This document shows positions 35,619-46,047 of a stretch of DNA of 64,000 bases, piece by piece. Source of the stretch: Pyrenula massariospora (Eukaryota > Ascomycota > Eurotiomycetes > Pyrenulales > Pyrenulaceae); NCBI GenBank assembly GCA_021030905.1, contig JAGFMI010000001.1, forward strand, positions 1,736,001 through 1,800,000, read 5' to 3'. Every line of letters begins with the position of its first letter. Within the stretch, counting starts at the first letter, position 1. The translations under genes and the position numbers were made by a program. Under the pieces are notes generated by a model, which saw only the letters and a program-made list of their open reading frames with translations, was not told the DNA's origin and searched no databases.

Positions 35619-36543
35619 TGGGTTGTCTCTGTCTTGCTTGACTTTAGAGCGGCGGCGTTAGAGGGGATCCTATTTGGCTTGTATGTTATGCATTTTTCGC
35701 AGCACGGACGAATAAAATGGCTTATATCCTGGGTTTGAAAATTCTGGGCAGATAGAGGCCTACTATTTGGACTAGTTGGTATATCTGTAGATACGGAGCG
35801 GAGAGGATGGGATGAGATAGCGCCAATCCGGGACACGATACTGGATATGAAAAAGCGGAAGCGGAAGATAACTCTTTTGCATGTCGTGTTGGTGGTAAGA
35901 TGCCTTGGTCTGGAAAGCTAAGATTAATTGTTGAGTAAGTCTAGCGTGGTGAGACCAGATCAGGTTGTCTACGGACAGTTTCGTTGCGGATTTGGGATAG
36001 CAGGGGGTTAAGGACAGGAGAAGGGAGGGGAGGAGGGAAATGTAGAAGTGTTCATAAGGAGCATTGATTAGAGTAGAGAGGGAATTGAGCCGCGCACAGA
36101 ATAGAAGTGTATAGAGGTACTGACCTTTGGAATCTGATATCCAAGTTGGCTACGAAGAGGCATTGTCTAAAGTCGTCGTAGCTACTCACACGGGCATTTC
36201 TCTGGCTGTAGAACGCGGGTCGAGCGTGACGGAAACCCACAAAGCAACTTTAAATCGACATCGTGTTAATTGGTATGTAGACTACATATGTAATCAAGGG
36301 TATCTCTCATTCATCTGCTCGACTCGTAGACCTTCTTTCTCAATCATATGTCACGCTTACAACTCCCGAAATCGACACGCGGCCATGTGCTTTAGCATAT
36401 GTCGTTCCCAAGGAATGATTCGATAATTCGATGTCGATATCCCGAAATGACGGCGAATATTCACACCAATCGGTCCGGTCCGGCCAGTCCAGTATGTGCG
36501 TACAACCAACAATTTTAACATCCCGAAAAGACAACCAGCCAGC
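35619..36543. other. Convergent 3' region between SCOT and frq
   Basis: No gene seen. AATAAA at 35711-35716 lies 93 bases after the SCOT stop. The right part should be the frq 3' UTR. Transcripts from both genes could overlap here, and an antisense frq transcript, if present, would start near the right end. Confidence 0.5.
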
Positions 36544-39500
36544 TCACTCCCCAACCTCCACCCTCCTCGACTTTCTGCCCCGCTCCTCGTTACCCTCGTT
36601 CTCCTCCCCCCCATCCGGCTCCACGCTCCTCCACCCCCTTTTCAACCCCCCCGCGGGCCTAACCCAAGACACATCCTCCACCTCCGAACTCGAACTCCCC
36701 GGTCCACTAACCGCCCCGCCAGCCGTCGCCGCCGAGCTCCCGGCCGGTGGTTCCTCCCCCCCCCGTCCCAGATTCGCGCTCTCAAACGCCTGCTCTTGAG
36801 CGGCAATCTCCTCAGGACAGGCGCGGCGAGCGTGTTCCAGAAGGTCGATTTCCGCGCCGTCGGGGTCAAAGTCGGCGGATGATTTAGGAGATTGCGAAGG
36901 AGGCGACGCATCTCTGTCGTAGGACATGCTAGCTGCGTCCACATTGTCGTCGTCATCGTCGTCGTCTTCATCCAAGGGGACCTGCCACTCCTTGTGGCTC
37001 GAGTTGGACGACATCTGCGTTAGCTGCGAGACGAGGATGGGGAGCGTCGGTGGCACGGTTCGGGAGAGATCGAGATCGCTACGGTTACAATTGTCGCTAT
37101 ACTTGAGATTGTTAGTCTCGTCATCGTCAGAAGGTGAGGCGGAAGCGGAGTCGTCACGGCCAGCTAGATTCGAGGAGGACGATGAGGTGAAGCCGAAGAA
37201 GTATGAGGGGGGTGGTAAGGGCGAAGGCAGGAGATTAACACGTTGTATTGAGAGGACCTTGTGGCGGGCTAAGTGCTGAGTTTTGACACTGGATTGAAGA
37301 CAGGCTTGGCGGCTGTGCTCGTGGCTGACACGGACATCAAGCATGAAATTATCTCCCGGAAGGACGCCGCCGATGCCCGAAGCGTAGAATTCTTTAGCGG
37401 GAAGGTTACAACTTGCATCGCTAGTAAGAGGAGGGAGGTCTGAGCAAGAAATATCGGACATTGAGATTTCTTCGGACGTATAAGGGCGAGCGCAGACAGC
37501 AGTGGATAGGATACTCTCGTCTCGGGACTTGTCACAGTCGACTAGTGAGGTCCTCGAAGCGCCTAGGATTGCTTGCTTGGATCTTGAATGTTGGCGAACG
37601 GGTTTGTGGAGGTATTTCCGATCTCCACTTAGATCAGTATAAAACAATGAGTTGTTGTAGAAGATGATTGGACCATCTGGCGTCGTTTTTCGAGAGCTAG
37701 AGTTCAAATGTGCACTGTAATTTGTGTTCAGACTTGATGCACCGATGGTGGTAGCGTCCGGCCGGAGGAGATATTCGCCAGAACCATGACCCTGATCACC
37801 TAACCCGTCACTGTCGGTACTGCTCTGCTTGACGAATAATGGCTTGTACTCAAACTCGTTGGCCTTAGTTGTGTTGAATGCCACATGTGCCGTTCCATTC
37901 CATTGTCCGGTTTGCATCGATGATTCCAAATTCGTTGATTTGCCAGGCTGTAATGAGCTCGAAAGTATGTCAGTAGATGACGCCGGGTTGCTATTACCCT
38001 TCCCAGAAGTCTTGCTTCTCGAATGTTTGTCTTCTGTCTCTGCTGGTGAACAGCCTAATTGAGAGCCAGTATTGCTACCCGACTCGCTTGAGATTTGTGT
38101 ACCTTCGGTGCCTCCTATCCAGCGAAGCTTGCGACCATCCTTTGAAAGCTCCAATTTGGTGCTAAAGGACGAGATGGCTTTTCTCACAAATTCGGGTGTG
38201 ACATTCACCGTGTGAAGCTGCGCCATGCTAATCAGAAGATTGAGATACAGCCACCGACTTGAACTATCAATTTCCGATTGTACGACGGGCGAGGACAGGC
38301 CGAGATGCTTGATGTATTTCATATTATCTTTGGCATTTTGAGCTCTATGGATATCGAGATCCAGCGGGCGAGTAGGGCGTTGGTCATGCCCATACAAGCC
38401 AGTACCTACGTCGGCCGACCGCGTAGCTGCGTTGCTAGGAGTCGAACTGACATATTGGTCCTCGGTCACCTCCGCTTCGATTGACATTATGCGTGCCTCG
38501 CGGGTGCCTTCAGGTGACAGCCGGCGATTGTCACGGAGTGCTTCGGCTTTGTCAGCCGAAGCGGCCGACTGAGAAATCTCTTGCTGCTGAAGCGGTTGGC
38601 TGTGTGGTCCTGGTGCTGCTCGCTTGCCAGTGAAAAGCTGCTCAAGCCTTTCAACAACAACTCTCATTTTTTTCCTTTCGCTCATAATAGGTGATTGTTT
38701 CGGTAAAATGTTCTCCGGGATGTCTCGTAGATAAGATTTGATATTTCTATCCGTGGCGCGGCGAGCATGATGAACCTCCGCGCTGTTTGGATTGTTCGAA
38801 GTTGGCCCTGAAAAAGATAGACCTCCGGTATTGGTCATGGATGCATACGCAGAATCCGGCACATCTAAGTTAGAAGGCCGTTTCGTGGACGAGTTGGCAT
38901 TGGACTCCGTTCTGTAGGCCGAATCCGTGTTCGAGCCTTTCGCCGGCATCCTTAAGCTTGCAAGTCTGCCCAAACTTTGTTCACTGACATCACGGGATAG
39001 TCCATTAGGAAGGGAGGAAGATGGGCCAGCGTTGTCGTAAGCGCCGGTCAGACCAAATGTGAACGATCTTAGAACTTCCTCCAATTCCCTTCTCTTATCC
39101 GGATGTAGTCCATGAATGCGGACCTCAAAAAGCCGGTCTTCGTCATATTCATTATCTTTCTTTTCCCTGTAATTCCTAAGCCTTTGTTTCAACCTCCGAT
39201 TCTCAATTGTAAGATCGTCAATGACACTTCGAAGATCTTCATTTTCACTATCTGCTCGCTGGTTGAGAAATGGGGTCTTTGGACGTTGAAAAGACTGGAG
39301 ACCAGGAGAAGAATTTGTGTTCTGATGGTACATGTAGTATGGAGGATCGTCTGGTAATGTTAGCGAAGACTTGATCGAATATTACGATCACGTACCATTG
39401 AAAGACGTTGCACCATGGGCTGGAACATTTCTGTTCGCTTTGTCAAACCAGTTCCCCGAGCTGCTGCTATCAGCACTGCGAGATGTAGAACTGCCGAGCC

Positions 39501-39732
39501 TTGCTGCCACAGCACCGGAAAATAATTGTCTTGGGCTTTTGCTTTTCAGCCGTGACGGGAGCCGCTGAGTCTGCGGACCAATGCCATTGGAAAGTTGCTG
39601 CTTCTGGAGTATAGGTCCGAGAGTAACCGATTGATCTGCCTGACATCTTCTTGGATTTGTGCTCTTGACACTGGGTGAAGAAGAAGAGGTAGTGGTATCA
39701 CTTAGGAGGGTTTGCGCGGCTGCTGTAGCCAT
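36544..39732 (-). CDS. frq: FREQUENCY (FRQ) circadian clock protein
   Basis: Core negative element of the fungal circadian oscillator: with FRH and casein kinase 1 it inhibits the White Collar Complex that activates frq. Minus-strand exons 39732-39396 and 39350-36544 give 1047 aa; the 45-nt intron (GTACGT..ACCAG) is phase 1. Exon 1 holds the conserved SGNWFDKANRN. Exon 2 begins DDPPYY, matching the Neurospora VDPPFY segment. The dimerising coiled coil is at about 152-180 (SVIDDLTIENRRLKQRLRNY), followed by RLFEVRIHGLHPDKRRELEEVL. CK1-binding-type sequence lies near 490-525 (FVRKAISSFSTKLELSKDGR, WIGGTEGTQISS). Further blocks are IIFYNNSLFYTDLSGD (about 670) and an FRH-binding-type GIGGVLPGDNFMLDVRV (about 768). 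The C-terminal part has an acidic DEDDDDDDD run (about 905) and basic patches. Met119, just after the intron, could start a short form. Confidence 0.95.
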
Positions 39733-39749
39733 CGTTTCTGGCCTCTCAT
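39702..39749 (-). promoter_or_regulatory. Upstream ORF overlapping the frq start codon
   Basis: An ATG 17 bases upstream of the frq ATG, in another frame, opens a 15-codon ORF (MRGQKRWLQQPRKPS) that overlaps the main start and ends at TAA. A second uORF, MSMKASICTD, lies at 39788-39820. If the leader includes them, they would reduce or tune FRQ translation; Neurospora frq also has several uORFs. Confidence 0.55.
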
Positions 39750-41215
39750 CGAAATGGACACGGGGACTGGCAACGATGGTGCAATTGTCAGTCGGTGCAA
39801 ATAGACGCCTTCATCGACATCCCCTCCTACTAGCTTGAACGTTGTCTCCTGGTTTCTTGAAGGATCTTCGATAACGCTGTGGCGGAAACTTTGGCCTCAG
39901 GACCTGTGATGTCACCGAATGAGGACTGGGGGTGTAATCGTGATCGGTATGCCGTCTTGCGATGTGCTTGAAATTGAACTTTCGTCGACTTCGATGGTGT
40001 TGAACAGAAGAAGGATGCCTTGTGGCAATGGATGCGGCAAGAAGGGGAGACATGGTGATCCGTTCGCGGTGGCCGTGGAGCGTTCTCGATTTGGATCGAG
40101 GATGTCGAGTGTTTCTCACGATCTTCATTCTGCCAAAAGGCCGTGAAGATCGGGGCTGATCGACCAACGATCGAGCTGACCGCCTTTGCCTCGCCTTGCC
40201 CTCGTGAGGCATAGCCGCCTCGGAAGCTTCCGCGCCGACAGCCGCCGCCTCGTTCGGAGAAAAGCTGAGCAGCCTTCGTGGCACCAAAAACGCCCCCACG
40301 CCCCTTCAAACAAGAATCGCTTGCATCGTCGATCACCCAACACCAAATCCTACGCCCTCCTCCCACCAGCCAATCACCACCTCCATCGTCGATGCGTCCA
40401 CCAATTTCAGATCTCCTACTCCCAATCCCACTGTTCCACGAAACCGTTATGTCTCAAAGGGCTGACCAACGTGGGATGAACCCACGGATCTGTGACAATG
40501 AGATAAAGGTAGCCTCCACGCGCGGACGCGTGGAAAGTTTATGGACAATATCTCTCACGACGTGGACAACGAGCTGTTATCAAACAAATGATGGCACGGA
40601 CGCTCCCACTCTAAAATCAACACCTGGCATCCTCTGTCTCGGACAGATCCCACCCGTTATCTCAGCACATGATGTGTAAAGGTATAGTTATAGTAGTCAT
40701 GAAATGAGTCAGTTCTAATGTACAGTAGAGTGTTACTTCTGAGCCTATCGGCGTGCCAGTTTTTGATAGCACGCATTGCTGAGAACGCCATCTCAACACA
40801 TCGCCAGGTCTGTCATCTGACATATCCAGCGTCTGCCAAGGAGACAAAGAACGGGCAAGGTTCCAGGTCTTACTAGATCTTCTAGCCCCCTTTTATCCAC
40901 TCTCCACGCATGTTTCCAGGTCATGAAAGAAGTAGAGCTTAACATCATCGAGCTCTCTGGGAAATGCAAAAGCAGACAAGTTGATTGGATTGCGCCGAAA
41001 AACCCCCTGCCCCCATAGACAAGGCTTCACGCCCGGGCATAGAAAAAACAAGTCATGGCTCTTTGATAACGCCAGCCAGTAATGTATCCGAGAAGTGGGT
41101 TGTGAGAATCGAATCTTTTGTTCCAATGCATGGCGGTAAACTTCGATCGACATGTGGAACTTGGAAGAGGGTATAATCATGATTTAATTGAGTAACGAGG
41201 CGGAAAGCCCACAGG
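39733..41215. promoter_or_regulatory. frq upstream region
   Basis: No protein gene is supported in these 1.5 kb. Overlapping frames at 39811-40366 (minus) and 40186-40679 (plus) lack conserved features and are best read as frq leader and promoter. GATCG-type motifs concentrate between 40094 and 40174. The right end holds the 3' flank of the Wsc-type gene. Confidence 0.55.
40148..40174. promoter_or_regulatory. Candidate light/clock response element: phased GATCG repeats
   Basis: GATCG occurs at 40148, 40158 and 40169; the last two are GATCGA separated by CCAAC. Spacing is 10 and 11 bases, about one helical turn. White Collar Complex sites in Neurospora frq are paired GATC/CGAT-type motifs, so this is a good candidate about 420 bases upstream of the ATG. 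A further GATCGA lies at 40094. Binding is inference. Confidence 0.45.
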
Positions 41216-42209
41216 TTACGCGTCGCCGTCAGGGTTGCGGACCTGTATGTCTGTTAGCAGGCCTTTTCTGAACATTCGAAATTGGGGCAACATACTTGAA
41301 GTATCCTCCGCGAGAAGTCTCTTTCGTCCGCAATACTTCCATCGCTCTGCCTCCGATGATTCATAATCGAAGGGTCCAGCCGCGAATCATTCAAAGACCC
41401 GCCAGATCCCTCGCTCCTAGCCTTACTTGGCGCCACAAAATTGCTAACGGCGGCATTCCGACGATATTCTTCTTCGACAGCCTGTCGCTTCTTGTATCGT
41501 ATGAAGAAAAATAATGCTGCTCCAAGAGCGGCCAGACCAACCACGCCACCGACAACGCCGGCCGCGATGCCAGCCTTGGATGATCCTGAACCACCAGAAT
41601 TGCTGCTGCTGTTAGTGCTGCTAGGAGCTTGACCTGAAGCAGTGACGACAATAGTCTCGCCTGCTTTGGTGATGGTAGAAGGTTGTTGGACAGATGTCGA
41701 GCTTCCAGCGCTTGAAGAAGTCGGAGCAGGACCAGGCGATGAAGCTGACCCGGAAGATGCTATTGAAAAGTCGCTGGCAGCTCCTGTCAAAAGGACCGAC
41801 CATACATTATCACCTCCACCTAATTTAACGTTAGTATGGTCCAATCTCAACCCATGATACAGCACATACACATTTCTTGACCAAAGCCGTTACATTTTGT
41901 GTTGCACTCACTGTCGTCGACCTTTGTTGAATTTGCTGGTATCGTACTTCCACAGTAACAATCTGAGCCTTTGCTGAGAGCCATAACGGCCAAGTTCTGA
42001 TTTCTTCCACACTCGCCCTGACAGTAACCCCGAGACTGAAATTGGAACGCTCCTTGATTCTTCATGTCGGCTGCACTGGAGTAGCATCCTTCATAAGTGG
42101 ACGCGCTGACTTGGAACTGTCCTTGTCCTTGTGGTTGTGCAAGGGAAGGGAGGCTGGCCACCAAGACCAAAGAAGCGATGGATAGGACATGCGACGTGGA
42201 TGTATACAT
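41216..42209 (-). CDS. Wsc-type cell-wall stress sensor
   Basis: Single-pass plasma-membrane mechanosensor feeding the cell-wall integrity (Rho1-Pkc1) pathway. Minus-strand exons 42209-41870, 41819-41296 and 41242-41216 give 296 aa; introns of 50 and 53 nt keep phase. The start at 42209 gives a clean signal peptide (MYTSTSHVLSIASLVLVASL); an in-frame ATG lies 15 codons upstream. The WSC domain is at about 35-120 (YEGCYSSAADM, GYCQGECGRN, GSDCYCGSTIP, CNTKCNGFGQEMC). A Ser/Thr-rich mucin-like stalk follows, then a transmembrane segment (AGIAAGVVGGVVGLAALGAA) with a basic stop-transfer RYKKRQ. The cytoplasmic tail ends RRILQVRNPDGDA. The tiny last exon of nine codons restores the NPDG terminus typical of Wsc sensors; without it the frame runs into unrelated residues. 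Confidence 0.88.
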
Positions 42210-43545
42210 CTTGGCTGGAAGAAGACCTGCGAGGTTCCTGTCGGAAAATTTCATCAGTAGTGCTCGAGATGCATGTGTTGGTATTGTGGGGTTAGATCGG
42301 TGCGTCGCGTGATTGAGATACGTATTGATCAAATGTAGTCGGCCAAGTGGCCTTGTATTTCGACGGTTTGGTGAATGATGAGAGAATGGAATACCTTCAG
42401 CTATTCAGGTCAACGTACAGGCCGATGGAATGAGTGACGGTTCGGATAACCGTGTCGGTCACAGGTTGAGTTGTGTAACCAGGCAAGGTGAGTTGATTAG
42501 AGTTTGCTTGTCTGCCCCAAAACTGCCCCCAATGCAGCAGTCTCTGCGTGGCTCAGCGAAGTGTTTGGTTGGCTATGAATAACTTGGTCGACTTGCTTAC
42601 AGCTGTTGTGAAGGCCGGATGTCGATAACGGTCAGACGAGTTTGGATGTTCGATGCGGTCGGTGTGATTCGTGGCCAGAAGGGGTCGCTTCGCCTCCGGT
42701 TTCACGGTGCGTAGCAGAAATCGTCCTCCACCAAAGGAGGCGGCCGTATGCGGGCTCAATTGACGCCAAACAAGACTCCAGCGAGCGGATGGTAGCCGTC
42801 AGAGATGGCTCATGGTCGTGGAAGGTCGCTAGCGATGAATTCCACGCCGGTGATCGAGATGGATTGATGGAAAGGACTGTGGTAGTGGGCGAGGTGCAGA
42901 TTCAGGGGAGACAGACACGTCCAAGAGACTCGGAAATTCCAAGAAGCGACGCCGCTAGTCTGCATCCAGCGGCTGTTCCTGGCTAACGCCCCAAACTTTC
43001 CCTCCCGCAGTCTAACGCCCGTGCGAACCTCTCATGCCCTGCAGCTGCTCAACCGCCTCCCCAACGAATGCCGCCGTCAGCCACGATGCCGTCCGTTACA
43101 GAGAATGCCGAGGAGCCGTTGCGCTCGAGGGTTATCCATGATCACAGAGAGCACCGTCGTCGACATTGCTGAGCGCTCCTTCAACCCGAGGTCTTCCGCA
43201 GATCCCCAAACCGCCAAAAACACAGTGACGACGCTGGAGCTCGGTACCTGAAGAATCGTTTCCGGTGATACATTGGGGCTAGCTCGTTCGTCGTAAATAA
43301 TACTGCTATCTACTGCTGCGTCCGATGCCGACGTGAAACGCCTTCAATCTCGGGTTGAACCAAGACATCGATCTCCCCGCTGATGCTCGTGGACCGAATA
43401 AACTGGGTTCCTTTCAAGGTATAGCAGCAATCCAACGCGGCTATTACTCTATCTCACACGAAACACTACCCCAGATCTGCCGTAAATCATGCACCGAAAA
43501 TCTTGATTCAATCTGCTCCACACCAAAACTCGTCCCATGTGGTGA
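42210..43545. other. Intergenic upstream of the Wsc-type sensor
   Basis: No supported gene. Frames at 42642-42986 and 43021-43251 (plus) are featureless. The region contains the sensor promoter and the 3' flank of the sulfite oxidase-family gene. Confidence 0.5.
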
Positions 43546-45171
43546 CTACTCCTCAGGATCTCTACCGCTCTTTGCTTCCATCGCCATGTGATAATGCTCG
43601 TCATCCTCCAGATCAAAAGGCAGTGGCCTCGTAATTGGCCTTAGCGGGATGCCTTCCCTCTCCAACTTCTCCAGCCTCCTTGCTGTCGCCGGCCTACTCT
43701 TGTTGACACTATATACCGCAACCCGATGACAACTCGAAGTGACATGTAGATCCCAGTTCCACGCCGACCTCACAAATGTAGGTTGTGTATTTAAAGCGTC
43801 GTCCCAACAGCGCACGCAAAGCTCGATCCAACCCTCGGCGTCGATTGGTAGGTCGATGAAAAACGTCCGCCATGCGTAGTAGTACTTGGGCGAGAGGTTG
43901 GCATCAGGAACCTCGTACCAGATGCTACCTCCATCGCCAGAAATTTCGACTCTTTGAGGAAAATGCCCGCCTCCAGAATACGCCCAGCCGGCCACTCGCA
44001 TCTTCCCATCATGCACGACAACCTCTTTCTCGACCGGGCTAATGATAGCGCTGGAAACGGGCATGTCTTGAATTGAGAAGCCATTAGAGTACGTGACGTT
44101 GTGTTTACCGAATTGCTGGTTGTAGTACAGATATTCCTTTTTCTGAACTGGCGCTGTGCTGTGTCAGCCTTCTGAAATGGACGATGATAATTATGTCGAT
44201 TACTTACCTTCAGACGGCGTCCCAATCGCCTTGATCCGTGTCAGCCACTTGACGCTACGTGCGCCAATGTACCCGAAGACCACGGTTCGCAGCGGAAACC
44301 CATGGATTTTGGGAAGAGGCTCACCATTCATTTCCCAGGCAAGCAACACTTCATTATGCTTCGCCTTTCGCCATGGCACAGACACCACGTAATTGTAGAC
44401 ATGTCCCTTCTTAAAATAGGTGTCCGCTCCATAAAATTCGACGTGTTTCGCACCAGGCTTAAGACCTCCACAAGCCTTGATTACCTTCTTCAGGCTCACG
44501 CCGGTCCAGCGAGCGGTGCCAATGGCTCCTTCTCCCCACGGTGCATTGATAAGCTCGTCACCATCTCCAGGGTAGAGACTGATCTGCTCAATCCGCCGTG
44601 TGCCAGAGCACTGGATGGAGACCATGTTATTTTGGCGTGGAAAGATGCTCTCGTCCATGAGCTCCTTCATGGTAAATGTTCGCGGCTTGTTGACCAAACC
44701 GTCAATATCCAACTTGAAAGAATCGAAGTCAATCTCTGGGATCCCACCGTGGTTCCTCACAAAGTGGTCTGCGTTCCTCGTGACAGGATTCTGCACCAAA
44801 CGTCGCCGTGGCGGCTCGCCATTGTACGGGAATTGTAGTACATGAATCATGTCGGCAGCCTTCTCTCTCTTGACGTAGTCCCAGCTGATATCGGGAATCT
44901 TGGCCAAAGTTGGACCTAGAATGGCGTGATATTGTTTCCATCGAACGCCTTCCAGTATTGGGTTTGTAGTCGGTAAAGGTGTCATCTGATACTCTGGAGG
45001 ATCTGGAAATTCGTATCTAGACAATATGCGTGCAGCTTCAGCTTTCTTCTCCGGGTATTTTTCCCATTCGATATAGCCCTTCCATCCGTCTAGCTCCTCT
45101 TCAAAATGCGGTACATTCCCAGACTCATTTTTCAAAGCAGGGAGTGGAATTTCATCTTTAAGGACTGACAT
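43546..45171 (-). CDS. Sulfite oxidase-family molybdopterin enzyme
   Basis: Mo-cofactor enzyme that would oxidise sulfite to sulfate. Minus-strand exons 45171-44208 and 44153-43546 give 523 aa; the 54-nt intron (GTAAGT..CACAG) is phase 1 and joins GTPSE to APVQKKEYLYYNQ. The Mo-co domain has DHFVRNHGGIPEID, the Mo-ligand Cys188 in VSIQCSGTRRIEQ, and GAIGTARWTGVSLKKVI. The C-terminal dimerisation domain is at about 335-500 (VSSAIISPVEKEVV, VRCWDDALNTQPTFVRSAWNWDLHV). No cytochrome b5 heme domain is present, so it resembles the heme-free plant-type layout rather than vertebrate enzymes. The start is the first ATG; it has no obvious mitochondrial or peroxisomal signal, so a cytosolic site is likely. 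The usual CAGNRR around the ligand is CSGTRR here. Confidence 0.88.
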
Positions 45172-46047
45172 GGCAAGAATTACAAGGGAGAGGAGTAGGA
45201 ATGGATGAGAAAGCTGTGGGAAAGATTGCTTTGCGGCGAAAGGGACGAAGAAAACAGTCTGAGGGCTAGCAGAGAAAGATCCCGCCAAAGCTCTAGGGCT
45301 ATTCTGGATTTGTGAAAGGCTCTTCTATCTGGAAGTGGACCAAGCAAGAACGATTTGAAATGGGTTGAAGATGAGAGACCCACCTTTGTAGACAAGATCT
45401 GCTGCATACAGGAACTTTAGGAGTAGCTCGAAGCTGGTATAAGCCGAGACCCGACCTGACGACATGTCGCCAGCTTTTGGGTCTATCACTTGATGAACGT
45501 CATGATTGCTCGCTGTCGGGTACAACTGTACCCGTCCAAGTGCCGGCAGCAGGGAGCTGGACTGGCAAGCTCCTGAGACGACTTGACGCGCCAGTGCAAA
45601 AGCTGTGCTGATTCAAGTAGCAGCACTCTGAACACATTCCAAGAGGGATTACGAAGCTGATAAGAATGGTGTTTTAGTCAACATTATGGTAGATAAGTAG
45701 AGCCGGCGTGGTAGGTTAGGGTTCGCTTAAGCAGGTGGTTGAAAGTGTCCGGCAAATTCCGAATGGACATCCGCATACCGACACCACGTTACTATCAATG
45801 ATCACAAATGTCTCTGCGCATTTCACGCGAGTCTCTCACATAAAGCTGCACCTACCTTAGTCATATCGAATCTCAACACAGCATCTCGGGTTCGAGAAAC
45901 AGTCGCAAAGACTTCAGGTCGCCCATCAAATTCATTCCTAGCCGTTGGGTATCTGCTGTCTATCATGATGCTTATTGAAACCATCAAAACGCCAGTGGAA
46001 ACGCTGCCCCCAAAATGCTGCAGGCCCCTAACTCTTCAAATTTTCTT
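45172..46047. other. Intergenic upstream of the sulfite oxidase-family gene
   Basis: No gene seen. The frame continuing upstream of the ATG to 45288 starts only at TTG and is not counted as coding. Confidence 0.5.

Noticed and set aside
39811-40366. Overlapping 160-180 codon frames upstream of frq on the minus strand
   Set aside because: No conserved motifs; they fit better as frq leader or promoter, where Neurospora also has long untranslated sequence.
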